In this document: piece after piece, positions 9,914 through 19,171 of the stretch
Layout of the letters: every line of letters begins with the position of its first letter
Numbering within the stretch: position 1 is the first letter of the stretch
Assembly (NCBI GenBank): GCA_002729885.1
Contig: PBUB01000019.1
Coordinates: 1 to 64,000 of the forward strand
Direction: 5' to 3'
DNA length: 64,000 bases
DNA from: Spirochaetaceae bacterium
Lineage (GTDB): Bacteria > Spirochaetota > Leptospiria > Leptospirales > Leptonemataceae
The notes under the pieces: model-generated
Seen by the model: only the letters and a program-made list of their open reading frames with translations
Databases searched by the model: none
Told to the model about the DNA's origin: nothing
Program-made: the position numbers and the translations under genes

Positions 9914-12900
9914 ATGCCTCGTAGAACAGACATCAAATCCATCTTAATTCCCGGTAGCGGCCCCATCATCATTGGCCAGGCCTGCGAATTCGATTATAGC
10001 GGTACACAGGCCTGTCGTGTATTAAAACAGGAAGGCTTTCGCACCATCCTGTTTAACAGCAACCCGGCCACCATTATGACCGACCCATCGCTGTCGGATG
10101 CCACCTATATTGAACCCATGACTCCGGAAATGATGATCCAGATTCTGGACAAAGAAAAGCCGGATGCTATTTTACCCACCGTCGGTGGTCAGACTGCATT
10201 GAACCTTGTAATGGAACTCAATCGACGGGGCGAAATCGAAAAAAGAGGCATCAAACTTATTGGCGCCAACGTGGATGCAATTGAGAAGGCAGAAAGCCGC
10301 TCCAGGTTCAAACAGGCAATGAAAGATATTGGTCTTTCCGTGCCGGAATCCGAACTGTGCGATACATATCAAGAAGCCCTGGACTTTCGCAAAAGACTGG
10401 GACTGCCATTAATTATTCGTCCTTCTTTTACTCTTGGAGGTACCGGCGGCGGTATAGCCTTCGACGATGAACAGTTCGAAGATATCTGCAAAGGTGGGCT
10501 GGATGCATCCCCCACTCATCAGATTCTGGTGGAGCAGTCCATTCTGGGCTGGAAAGAATACGAACTGGAAGTGATGCGCGATCTGGTAGATAACGTCGTT
10601 ATTATCTGCAGCATTGAAAACCTGGATCCCATGGGAGTGCATACAGGTGACTCCATCACGGTAGCTCCTCAGCAAACCCTGTCCGATGTTCAGTATCAGG
10701 CCATGCGGGATGCATCCCTTCTGATCATACGAGAAATCGGCGTAGAAACAGGGGGCTCCAACATTCAGTTCGCAGTAAATCCGGCCAACGGGGAAATCGC
10801 CGTCATTGAAATGAATCCCCGGGTGAGCCGCTCATCTGCTTTGGCCAGTAAGGCCACCGGTTTTCCCATCGCCAAGATTGCTGCGCTACTGGCCGTGGGC
10901 TACAGTCTGGATGAAATCTCCAACGATATTACAGGAGTGACTCCGGCCAGCTTCGAGCCCACCATCGACTATGTAGTTACCAAGATTCCTAGATTTACAT
11001 TCGAGAAGTTTCCGGGAAGCAAGGATTCCCTGGGAAGTATGATGAAGTCCGTGGGCGAAACCATGTCCATCGGAAGAACCTTTGCCGAATCCTTTCAAAA
11101 AGCATTTCGCTCCCTGGAAACCGGTCGCCATGGTTATGGCTCCGATGGAAATCTGGATGAACTGTTCAAAGTGCATGAGCTTCGAAAGGACGGCACCCTG
11201 CAATCCTATCTGGAAGAGAGCCTGGGCCGGGCCAATCCAGGAAGAATCCTGGATGTGCGCATGGCCATGGACCTGGATATCAAGGGCGAACTGGATTTTC
11301 CTGTAGAAAAGATACAGAAGCTTACGATGATCGATCCCTGGTTTCTGTGGCAGATCCGGGAACTGGCAGAAGCAGAGGCTGACTTCAAGCCACCGCAAAC
11401 AGCAGAAGACATCAAAGGCTGGAAGGAATGGGGCTATTCGGACCGTCAGATGGCCTATCTTCTGGAAAGGGATCGAATTCTTTCCATAGTCGCTGACGAA
11501 AGCAAGCGCCTGGAAGACCGAAGAACGGAAATTCTCGAAACCCTGGATAAGGCAGAAGCAGATTTTACAAAGAAGCGAAAGGATCTAAATGTCCGACCGG
11601 TTTTTCGCCGAGTGGATACCTGCGCTGGGGAATTCGAAGCGAAGACTCCCTACCTGTATTCGGCTTACGAAGACATGGATGAATCCAATGTCGAAGAAGA
11701 TAGCGGTCGCAAGGTAATGATCCTGGGAGGCGGGCCAAACCGAATCGGTCAGGGAATCGAATTCGATTACTGTTGCTGCCATGCTTCCTATGCTCTGGAG
11801 GATCTGGGAATTACTTCCATTATGGTAAATTCCAATCCAGAAACGGTCTCTACCGACTACGATACATCGGACAAGCTTTACTTCGAACCGCTGACTTTTG
11901 AAGATGTTGTACACATCTGCGAAAATGAAAAGCCGGATGGTATTATTGTTCAATTCGGTGGACAGACTCCTCTAAAGCTGGCTTCCAAGCTGCAAAAAGC
12001 AGGGCTGCCCATCATCGGAACATCTCCCGATTCCATCGATCGAGCGGAAGATCGAGATCAGTTCAGCCAGATGATCAACAAACTGGGACTGAAGCAGCCA
12101 GAGAACGGATTTGCCCGTAACTTCGATGAGGCTCTGGCCACCGTGGAGAAGATCGGCTATCCATGCCTGGTGCGACCAAGTTTTGTTCTGGGTGGTCGAG
12201 CCATGGCCATTGTCCATGATCGCGATGGACTGGAACAGTTCATGCGCGAAGCGGCCACCATTAACCCGGAACATCCCATTCTAATCGATCGTTTCCTGGA
12301 AGGGGCCATTGAAATCGATGTAGATGCACTTTCGGATGGAGAGGATGTTTATGTGGCCGGTATTATGCAGCACATTGAAGAAGCCGGAGTTCATTCCGGT
12401 GATTCCGCCTGCGTGCTTCCGCCGCAGGATATCAAACCGGCTCTAATCGATGAAATCAAAGAAGCTACCACCAAGCTGGCTCGGGAACTGGAAGTAAAGG
12501 GACTGATCAACGTTCAGTATGCGATTCAGGATGATCAGCTATTTCTTATCGAAGTGAATCCCAGAGCCTCCAGAACCGTTCCCTTTGTGAGCAAATCTAT
12601 TGGAGTGCCTCTTGCGAATCTGGCTACGCGCATCATGTGCGGACAGAAGCTTAAAGAAGTGCTGCCAGAACCTCCAGAAAAAACGGACTATGTATCTGTA
12701 AAAGAAGCGGTGCTTCCCTTTTCCAGGTTTCCGGGAGCAGACATTATTCTGGGACCGGAGATGAAATCCACCGGCGAAGTGATGGGCATTTCAGCAAGCT
12801 TTGAAGAATCCTACATAAAGGCTATGCTGGGTGCCGGAGATAGAATTCCCACTTCCAATCAAGGAGGAGTGTTCTTCAGTGTAAGCGACGATGCGAAAGA

Positions 12901-13282
12901 AGAACTGGTAGAAGAAGCACGGATCCTGACTGAGCTGGGCTACCGGCTCTACGGAACCTCCGGTACCGCGAACTTCTTGAAAAGCCATGGAATCGAAGCA
13001 GATACTCTATACAAACTGAAAGAAAAAAAGTCACCCAATGCTCTGGATGAAGTTAAGAATGGATCCATCAAAGTGATCATTAACATTCCTCAGCCAAATG
13101 CTGATACCAGGGACGATGCCTTTCAAATCCGACAGGAAGCCATTCGCAATCGAGTGCTCTGTATTACCACGGTAGATGGAGCAAAAGCTTTTGCCAATGG
13201 TCTGAAGAAAGTAAGTCAGACCCCATTTTCTGTGCACAGTCTCCAGGAGATTCATGGCCCCCAGGTCGCCGAAATCCCGTAA
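9914..13282 (+). CDS. carB: Carbamoyl-phosphate synthase large subunit
   Basis: Makes carbamoyl phosphate for pyrimidine and arginine synthesis from bicarbonate, ATP and ammonia supplied by CarA. The 1122-residue protein has the two homologous halves: the first carboxyphosphate ATP-grasp unit starts [19 protein letters not shown] and the second (from about 600) [19 protein letters not shown]-grasp signatures [20 protein letters not shown] and [20 protein letters not shown] are intact, followed by an MGS-like allosteric domain (about 970-1100). It is some 50 residues longer than the E. coli enzyme, with an extra linker around 500-570. No carA is adjacent. The 3' end overlaps the next gene by 29 bases. 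Confidence 0.97.
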   Translation: MPRRTDIKSILIPGSGPIIIGQACEFDYSGTQACRVLKQEGFRTILFNSNPATIMTDPSLSDATYIEPMTPEMMIQILDKEKPDAILPTVGGQTALNLVMELNRRGEIEKRGIKLIGANVDAIEKAESRSRFKQAMKDIGLSVPESELCDTYQEALDFRKRLGLPLIIRPSFTLGGTGGGIAFDDEQFEDICKGGLDASPTHQILVEQSILGWKEYELEVMRDLVDNVVIICSIENLDPMGVHTGDSITVAPQQTLSDVQYQAMRDASLLIIREIGVETGGSNIQFAVNPANGEIAVIEMNPRVSRSSALASKATGFPIAKIAALLAVGYSLDEISNDITGVTPASFEPTIDYVVTKIPRFTFEKFPGSKDSLGSMMKSVGETMSIGRTFAESFQKAFRSLETGRHGYGSDGNLDELFKVHELRKDGTLQSYLEESLGRANPGRILDVRMAMDLDIKGELDFPVEKIQKLTMIDPWFLWQIRELAEAEADFKPPQTAEDIKGWKEWGYSDRQMAYLLERDRILSIVADESKRLEDRRTEILETLDKAEADFTKKRKDLNVRPVFRRVDTCAGEFEAKTPYLYSAYEDMDESNVEEDSGRKVMILGGGPNRIGQGIEFDYCCCHASYALEDLGITSIMVNSNPETVSTDYDTSDKLYFEPLTFEDVVHICENEKPDGIIVQFGGQTPLKLASKLQKAGLPIIGTSPDSIDRAEDRDQFSQMINKLGLKQPENGFARNFDEALATVEKIGYPCLVRPSFVLGGRAMAIVHDRDGLEQFMREAATINPEHPILIDRFLEGAIEIDVDALSDGEDVYVAGIMQHIEEAGVHSGDSACVLPPQDIKPALIDEIKEATTKLARELEVKGLINVQYAIQDDQLFLIEVNPRASRTVPFVSKSIGVPLANLATRIMCGQKLKEVLPEPPEKTDYVSVKEAVLPFSRFPGADIILGPEMKSTGEVMGISASFEESYIKAMLGAGDRIPTSNQGGVFFSVSDDAKEELVEEARILTELGYRLYGTSGTANFLKSHGIEADTLYKLKEKKSPNALDEVKNGSIKVIINIPQPNADTRDDAFQIRQEAIRNRVLCITTVDGAKAFANGLKKVSQTPFSVHSLQEIHGPQVAEIP

Positions 13283-14507
13283 TCCAGAGCGGCCCTCTCG
13301 ATCCGGCCGCCGACGCAGAAACAAAACTAACTCGCCTTCGAGTTCAGGTAAGGTAGCTCCGGACGCGCTCCGGGCCGCAGGAAAAGACGCAGGCCAACAG
13401 CCGCAAAAGGCAGTAGAAAAACCGCGGGGCGGCCGAGGCAATAGGTCCCCCGCCTCGCAAGGAAAGCAAGGAAAGCAAGGAAGAGGATCTACAGAGCGTT
13501 CCACTGGCCAGAAAGGTAAGTCCAGATCCAGAAAACCTGCTAAGCGCATCCTCTGGATTCCTGGCCTGGGTGCCGATGGTCGAATGTACGGTCCTCTCAT
13601 AGCGGCCCTGAACCGGGCCATGCCCGGCACCTGGCAACATGATCTCATCGATTTTCCGACACAGGATTCATTAAAAGGCATTCACTCCCTGCAGTCTCTG
13701 TCAGAGAAGACCCTGGAACATTGCATCCGCCCCCTTCAGAAGGACAGGACTTCGCGAACGGTCTACTATGATACAGTGGTGGGCGTTTCCATGGGTGGAA
13801 TGATGGCGCAGATCCTGGTAGGTCAAAACCTCATTCGCGCCGATAATTTGATCCTGATTTCTACCGCTTATAGAGGCAGCGATGTCAGACAGCCATTTCT
13901 GTCCACTGCCTGGGCGCCTGCACTGTTGCCCGGATTTCTGCGATCCCCGGTGCAATGGGTGATAGGAAAGTCCTATCCTCTGTTTCGCAGAAACGTGGCA
14001 GAAGCCAGAGAATTCGCACGTATGTTTCTGGATTTTCCGCGAAAGATATTCTTCGATGCTCCTTCCTGGATCAAACGCTGGCCCGGGGAACCTGGATTGC
14101 AGGCCACGCTGGCCATGAAGCCTTTGCCGTCCGATAGCCAATCTCTGCGAGTGTTTCGCATCCACGGGACATCGGATCCCTTGCTTTCTTACAAAAAGAT
14201 ACAGAGAAGAATCCATCTGGATCAGGTATTTGAAAAGGGAAGCCACATTGTTTTTGCTACCGAGGCTTCGGCCATTGCAAAATCCATGAAGGCCTTTCTA
14301 ACTTCTGGAGAATCTTCGGACCTATCCAGCTACCTGGACCAAATCCCGAGCACACCCAGGAAGTCCCGATCCTCCGGCCCAAAAAAGAAAAATCGATCGC
14401 GAAACGAGGGAGCTGGAAGGAAAGACACGGATGGGCGAAACGCGGGGTCAGGAAAAGGACGCAACTCTAGAAAGCGTAGAAAGAAGCCGGCGGATGTAGG
14501 CCAGTAG
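13254..14507 (+). CDS. Alpha/beta hydrolase with basic N- and C-terminal tails
   Basis: A 417-residue protein whose core (about 97-355) is an alpha/beta hydrolase: [12 protein letters not shown] oxyanion region, nucleophile elbow GVSMGG with Ser179, probable acid Asp308 (HGTSDP) and His331 (GSHIVF). The core is flanked by a 95-residue Arg/Lys/Ser/Gly tail in front and a 60-residue Arg/Lys tail behind, both surely disordered and strongly basic. The start overlaps carB by 29 bases with AGGAGA just upstream, so the genes are probably translationally coupled. The substrate is unknown; the tails suggest nucleic-acid or membrane-surface binding, but this is inference. Confidence 0.85.
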   Translation: MAPRSPKSRNPERPSRSGRRRRNKTNSPSSSGKVAPDALRAAGKDAGQQPQKAVEKPRGGRGNRSPASQGKQGKQGRGSTERSTGQKGKSRSRKPAKRILWIPGLGADGRMYGPLIAALNRAMPGTWQHDLIDFPTQDSLKGIHSLQSLSEKTLEHCIRPLQKDRTSRTVYYDTVVGVSMGGMMAQILVGQNLIRADNLILISTAYRGSDVRQPFLSTAWAPALLPGFLRSPVQWVIGKSYPLFRRNVAEAREFARMFLDFPRKIFFDAPSWIKRWPGEPGLQATLAMKPLPSDSQSLRVFRIHGTSDPLLSYKKIQRRIHLDQVFEKGSHIVFATEASAIAKSMKAFLTSGESSDLSSYLDQIPSTPRKSRSSGPKKKNRSRNEGAGRKDTDGRNAGSGKGRNSRKRRKKPADVGQ

Positions 14508-14644
14508 GTGCTTCTCAGTGCCGGGCCCGAAAAAGAATCGCTGAGGACCGGAAGTGTGCACCATTCCCCGGGATTCGGTAAAGGCTTCGCCCGGAATGGG
14601 GCCGGAGCAGCACGGGATCATCGCGGAAGAGCCGTAAAGTTCCC

Positions 14645-15286
14645 TCAGACTTCCAGTACTTCTTTTAGATGCTCAAGAATAACCGAGTTGTCCGGATCCT
14701 TCTTGAGGGCTTTGCTCAGTGCTTTTCTGGCAGAATCCTTGTTTCCTTTCCGATTCAGGAAAACCCCAAAGCTGTCCAGATAGGCCGGATTGTCAGGATT
14801 GGCTTCCATGGCTCGCTTCAGACAGCGGTAGGCCTCATCCATTTCTTCGGGCTTTCCATAGAGAGTGATCAGATACCCCAGGGAATTTAAGCTGTTGATA
14901 TTGTCTGGATTAACCTGGAGCACCCTGCGATGCTGTGCCATGGCATCCTTCAGCCGGCCCTCCCGTTCATAGACGTAGGCCAGCATACCCATCAGGGTTT
15001 CATCGGTGGGCTCAATCTTCAATCGATCCATCAGCACGAACCTGGCTTCCTCCCATCGCTCCAGCTGGATCATTCCATAAATGCGAAGAGCCTGAACTCG
15101 TCCAATGTCTACGTAGTTGGTGAATTGATCGATGAGGCTTTCCAGGGTCTCCAGGCTGCGCTCATAGTTTTCGAGATAAAAATAGCAGATGCCCAGCTCA
15201 TGCAGATCCACCGGTCCGCTTCTTTCTTCGCGGATCAACTGTTTCAGAGAAAGCACTCTCTCTAAGATTTGACGCTCTCTATCCAT
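14645..15286 (-). CDS. TPR-repeat protein
   Basis: 213 residues, no signal peptide, so cytoplasmic. At least five tetratricopeptide units are visible: LHELGICYFYLENYERSLE, LMGMLAYVYEREGRLKDAM, then units with the canonical NPDN turns at about 130, 165 and 198. The ATG at 15286 has GAGGAG eight bases upstream and overlaps surE by 25 bases, so it is the last gene of the sppA-surE operon. It is a scaffold for protein contacts; the partner is unknown. Confidence 0.88.
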   Translation of the reverse strand: MDRERQILERVLSLKQLIREERSGPVDLHELGICYFYLENYERSLETLESLIDQFTNYVDIGRVQALRIYGMIQLERWEEARFVLMDRLKIEPTDETLMGMLAYVYEREGRLKDAMAQHRRVLQVNPDNINSLNSLGYLITLYGKPEEMDEAYRCLKRAMEANPDNPAYLDSFGVFLNRKGNKDSARKALSKALKKDPDNSVILEHLKEVLEV

Positions 15287-16005
15287 CCCTGAAGCTCCTC
15301 TTCATTTGTGGTCTGCAATCCAAGAGGTGTAATGGATACATGACCGGATTCGATGGCGGAAAAGTCCGTAAGGGGCCCTTCCTTATGTCCCATTATCGTC
15401 TCTTTTAGCTTGAATACAAAGCTTTTTCCGGCCTCCTCTTCCAGCATCTCATAGTCATCTCTGTAGATGCGCTTTCCATGCCGGGTAAACCGGACTTCAA
15501 GATCTGGATTGGGCAATTCCGGATAATTGATATTGTAGACGGAACCGGCGTTTAAGCGATGCAGATTGGTCTCCAGCCAGGCCCCGAACCATTCCGCCAC
15601 ATGGATAAAGTCCGCATGAATGTCATAGATTCCACAGCTAATGGCCACAGATCGATATCCATGAATGCAGGCATGTCGTGCTGCTCCTACAGTCCCACTG
15701 TAATGCACATCGTCTCCCAGGTTGTATCCATGATTGATTCCCGAAACTACCAGGTCAAAGGCTGGAAACATTCCACTGTGAAGAGCGAGATTTACACAGT
15801 CCACAGGAAATCCGCTCACTCGATAGTGCCTGGGCTGCACTTCTTCCATACGCATGGTTTCTCGCAATGAAATGGCCTGAGAGGTGCCGCTTCTCTGACG
15901 ATCGGGACATACAGCCCATACCTCATGATTTACGGAAAGCACCTCTTCCAGGTTTCTCATTCCGTTGGAATGTAATCCATCGTCGTTGCAGATTAATATT
16001 CTCAT
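15262..16005 (-). CDS. surE: 5'-nucleotidase SurE
   Basis: Dephosphorylates nucleoside monophosphates and similar phosphates in a metal-dependent reaction; a stationary-phase survival protein in several bacteria. 247 residues, the usual family length. The metal site is intact: ICNDDG at residues 5-10, the SGTSQAIS loop (about 39-46), and SGINHGYNLGDDVHYSGTVG (about 89-108), which carries the conserved Asn and the Gly-rich phosphate loop. It overlaps the downstream TPR gene and lies 112 bases after the membrane-protein gene. Confidence 0.95.
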   Translation of the reverse strand: MRILICNDDGLHSNGMRNLEEVLSVNHEVWAVCPDRQRSGTSQAISLRETMRMEEVQPRHYRVSGFPVDCVNLALHSGMFPAFDLVVSGINHGYNLGDDVHYSGTVGAARHACIHGYRSVAISCGIYDIHADFIHVAEWFGAWLETNLHRLNAGSVYNINYPELPNPDLEVRFTRHGKRIYRDDYEMLEEEAGKSFVFKLKETIMGHKEGPLTDFSAIESGHVSITPLGLQTTNEEELQGWIESVKS

Positions 16006-16117
16006 AAAGAAGACTTGTGCCTGGCCGGTGGGCCGCCGGCCGTTTTCCGGTGCTACTGATTCTGGCTGATGCTGCTGGCGCAGTCCGGTAGAGGCCGAAA
16101 GGCCAAACTACAGGAGC

Positions 16118-16750
16118 TCAAAACAGTCCGCTTAACACGATGACGGCAAAGCCCAGCGCAGTAAAGGGAAATAGAAACAGAACACCGCTGGACCGCAGTA
16201 GCGCCCGCCAGACCAGCTTCGGTGGCAATTCGTAGAGATAGATCAGGGATTGGTGCAGAATCAAAAAGCACCAGACGAAGATCAACAGCCCCAGAGGATA
16301 AAACAGAAAAACTCCAAAACTGAACAGAGATAGACTTTTAGCTACAGGATACAGAAAGATCGCAGGCAGATACGAAAGCAAGATAATGGAAATGGCCTGA
16401 GCCTCTTCTCGGGTAGACCCGGATTGAGCCTGTCTGGAATTCGCGGCCACTCTCTGTATAAAATAGTCCACCAGTGATCCACTGAGATAGGATAGAGTAA
16501 CAAAGAAGGCAAATACCACCAGAACGCTCAGAAACAGAGGAACAAAGAAGAAAGCATGATATGTAGGAGAGATGGTCCATACGGCAAGAACCGCAGACAG
16601 GGCCGCTCCCGCAGGATAGATCAATAGAGCTGTTCTTCGGTCCTGTAAACTGCGAATATATACGCTGATATCCGCCGGGGATGTCAGACAGACTGTGGCC
16701 AGCTCCAGGATTCCGTTAAATGATGCTTTGAATCGATCCAGTCGGCTCAT
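16118..16750 (-). CDS. Multi-pass membrane protein, YIP1-like
   Basis: 210 residues with about five hydrophobic segments (ALLIYPAGAALSAVLAVW, FFFVPLFLSVLVVFAFF, the Ile/Leu-rich segment after residue 125, FLFYPLGLLIFVWCF, FLFPFTALGFAVIVLSG). A short soluble N-terminus precedes a loop with SLVDYFIQRVA, as in YIP1-family integral membrane proteins; the assignment is by topology only. The ATG at 16750 overlaps the sppA stop as ATGA, so it is coupled to the signal-peptide peptidase. Confidence 0.7.
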   Translation of the reverse strand: MSRLDRFKASFNGILELATVCLTSPADISVYIRSLQDRRTALLIYPAGAALSAVLAVWTISPTYHAFFFVPLFLSVLVVFAFFVTLSYLSGSLVDYFIQRVAANSRQAQSGSTREEAQAISIILLSYLPAIFLYPVAKSLSLFSFGVFLFYPLGLLIFVWCFLILHQSLIYLYELPPKLVWRALLRSSGVLFLFPFTALGFAVIVLSGLF

Positions 16751-17748
16751 CGAACACCTCTGGCCGAATCCAGAGCCATCCATCCAGGCAGTTGGCCCAG
16801 GCCCATGGGCGCCATGTATAGCACACCGCTGAAACGAAAAGGAGATGCTGCGATTTCGCTTTCTGCATTTCTCATCTGGATTCCGCCTCCGCCAACATTG
16901 GCAAAGAAGCGATCCATGAAATCCGGCTCCACTCGATAAACAGGCAGATCTTCATCCGTCTTCAGAATGATCTTCAGTTTTTCTACAGCTTCCTTTTCGC
17001 CGCCCAGATCATCGATCATTTGAATTGCTTTTGCCTGTCGGCCGGAATAGATTTTTCCATCCGCCCATTCCCGTACATCCTTGATGCTCTTTTTTCTACC
17101 TTCCGCTACATCTGCCAGGAATTGCTGATAGGCATCGTCCAGAACCTGTTGATACATCTGCCTTTCTTCTTCGGTGAGATTGCGAAATGGATAGGAAGAA
17201 TCTTTATACCGGCCGGCGGTCAGGGTTTGAATCTGCACCCCATGCTTGTCCAGGAAAGGACCGATGTTTGGATGAATTGCGATGGCTCCTATGGATCCCA
17301 GGATGCTGGATTCATAGGCAAAGATGGCATCGGCCGTGGAGGCAATGTAGTATCCTCCGCTGGCAGCAACATCCGTTACTACAGCCACAATGGGTTTTTT
17401 AGCACGAACTTCCATTAAAGCATCATAGATGCGTCTGGTGGCTCCCACGGTGCCCCCGGGACTGTTCACATAGAGAAGGATTCCCCGGATGCTGGCGCTC
17501 TGAGACGCCTCTTCAATTTGATCCACTACATCCTGGGCGCCGGTAGATCCTGGAGAGGAATAGCCGTCTTCAATTGTTCCAATTATATCGATCCGGGCAA
17601 TTCCTGCCTGCCCTGCTGTGAGAAAATTGGATGTGGGAGTGGAAAACCGGGATTCCCTGGATTGAACCCCGATCTGGATGATTCCAATAAGCAATGATAT
17701 TAGAGAAAAGGCCAGGGCCATGGCCACCAACAATCTGGAGCGATTCAT
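16747..17748 (-). CDS. sppA: Signal peptide peptidase SppA (S49)
   Basis: Degrades cleaved signal peptides in the inner membrane with a Ser-Lys dyad. Starting at ATG 17748 gives 333 residues; the frame stays open 38 codons upstream without a clear start. A membrane helix (LLVAMALAFSLISLLIGIIQ) is followed by the S49 domain: VNSPGGTVGATRRIYDAL, the nucleophile motif AASGGYYIA and the lysine motif AGRYKDSSYPF. The size and dyad order are those of the short (Bacillus-type, 36K) SppA. It is first in a minus-strand operon with the YIP1-like protein, surE and a TPR gene. Confidence 0.92.
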   Translation of the reverse strand: MNRSRLLVAMALAFSLISLLIGIIQIGVQSRESRFSTPTSNFLTAGQAGIARIDIIGTIEDGYSSPGSTGAQDVVDQIEEASQSASIRGILLYVNSPGGTVGATRRIYDALMEVRAKKPIVAVVTDVAASGGYYIASTADAIFAYESSILGSIGAIAIHPNIGPFLDKHGVQIQTLTAGRYKDSSYPFRNLTEEERQMYQQVLDDAYQQFLADVAEGRKKSIKDVREWADGKIYSGRQAKAIQMIDDLGGEKEAVEKLKIILKTDEDLPVYRVEPDFMDRFFANVGGGGIQMRNAESEIAASPFRFSGVLYMAPMGLGQLPGWMALDSARGVR

Positions 17749-17903
17749 ACCGTTCAAGAATCGACCGAAAGGTGTCGGGAAAACAAAAAATTCCTTTTTT
17801 TCTTGAAAGCAGCTGTCCTCCCGCCGATCTATAAAATAGACAGATATTGTTACCACTGGCACGGCCAGCCAGGTGACATAAAAACACGAATTGAGGCAAT
17901 ATT

Positions 17904-18422
17904 ATGCAGATCACAGGCAAAGCATTACTGAACAGTGCCGAGAGCATTCTGAAGGATCGAAAAGGTGATGCTTCTGCGCGGCCCGGAAAAACGGAAGAAG
18001 GTTCAACCTCTGCCGCGCGTCCAGGAGACCGACTGGAACTGGATGGAATGGAGAATCGACTGCTCTCTCTTCAAAAGAGCCTGGGCGATCTGCAGAATCA
18101 GTACACCAGAGAGCAGACCCGCCAATCGTATTTGAATCAGTATTCAGCCGAGGTTAGCCCGGAGCTGATGTTCCAGGGAGAACCACTATTCCCGGAACTG
18201 CAGCAGGGAAAATCTCTAAAAGATATTCAAACCCTGGTAGCGGAAAGCCTGAATCAGCTTACCAGCAGACTGCGCAAAACTGAAGTAGAGATGGAAAACC
18301 TCTATGCATTGAACGTGGATTCTTCCGTGGCTCCTCGCATAGGCGCTGAAGATCTAAACAGCCAGGCACTGCGAAATATCGATCCAGGTCGAGTGGCTCG
18401 TCTTACCCGCGACAGTCAGTAA
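17904..18422 (+). CDS. Uncharacterised coiled-coil protein
   Basis: 172 residues, soluble, no signal peptide. The N-terminal third is polar and probably disordered; two stretches (about 50-75, MENRLLSLQKSLGDLQNQYT; about 100-130, ending TSRLRKTEVEMENLY) have heptad-like leucine spacing. I do not recognise the family. GAGG precedes the ATG. Its TAA stop is immediately followed by the ATG of the PLP-homeostasis gene with no gap, so the two are certainly co-transcribed and probably coupled. Confidence 0.7.
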   Translation: MQITGKALLNSAESILKDRKGDASARPGKTEEGSTSAARPGDRLELDGMENRLLSLQKSLGDLQNQYTREQTRQSYLNQYSAEVSPELMFQGEPLFPELQQGKSLKDIQTLVAESLNQLTSRLRKTEVEMENLYALNVDSSVAPRIGAEDLNSQALRNIDPGRVARLTRDSQ

Positions 18423-19139
18423 ATGGAGCATAGCTCCCGGACGGCCATAGATGAGGTCCGCCGGTCCCTGAAAGAAATGGGCCGGGAGGATGTTACTGTA
18501 GTGGCTGTTTCCAAAACCCACGGCCCGGAAAGAATCGATGAACTGGCGGCCCTGGGGATCCGGGATTTCGGGGAAAACCGATTTACGGAAGCAAGAGACA
18601 AGTTCCCGGAAGTTCGATACCGAAACGAATCCGACCCTCTCATCTATCATCATATAGGCCCATTGCAATCCGGCTTTGCTCGCAATCTTCCAGGTTTATT
18701 CCATCGGGTGCATGGGGCATCGTCCATATCTGCCCTGGAAAAACTGGCTCGAGCTGCCCTCAAGTATGCCGGAGAGACCGCCGTATCCTCGGTACTGTGG
18801 CCCATGGAGTATCTGATTCAGATTCGACTCACAGGTGAAGAAACAAAGCTGGGTGGTATGCATCCGGATGAATTCCTGTCCCTGGATACAGTGCCGGAAA
18901 ATGAAGCACTGCAATTCCGTGGTTTCATGACCATGGGCCCGGAAAGTCAGGATCCCATAGAAACCAGGGAAGTATTCCATCGATTGCGGGAGCTCAGGGA
19001 TAAGAGTCTTCCTGGAGGGGAACTCAGTATGGGTATGTCCGGAGACTGGAAAATAGCAGTAGAAGAAGGGGCCACAATCATCCGCCTGGGATCGGTGCTT
19101 TTTGGGCCTCGCAAGGGAGAGCCCTGGAAAAAGGATTGA
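18423..19139 (+). CDS. Pyridoxal-phosphate homeostasis protein (YggS/PLPBP family)
   Basis: Binds and buffers pyridoxal 5'-phosphate in the cytoplasm. 238 residues, the family length, single TIM-barrel domain. The PLP lysine is in VAVSKTHG (about residue 31); DFGENRFTEA, HHIGPLQ and the phosphate-binding C-terminus LSMGMSGDWKIAVEEG with IRLGSVLFG are all intact. It follows the coiled-coil gene with zero spacing. Confidence 0.94.
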   Translation: MEHSSRTAIDEVRRSLKEMGREDVTVVAVSKTHGPERIDELAALGIRDFGENRFTEARDKFPEVRYRNESDPLIYHHIGPLQSGFARNLPGLFHRVHGASSISALEKLARAALKYAGETAVSSVLWPMEYLIQIRLTGEETKLGGMHPDEFLSLDTVPENEALQFRGFMTMGPESQDPIETREVFHRLRELRDKSLPGGELSMGMSGDWKIAVEEGATIIRLGSVLFGPRKGEPWKKD

Positions 19140-19171
19140 TTACCTGCATGCAAAGAGGAGCCATTCATTAG

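Noticed and set aside
14520-14640. Inverted repeat around ATTCC...GGAAT as terminator
   Set aside because: The stem has a bulge and no T-run on either side, so it is not called.
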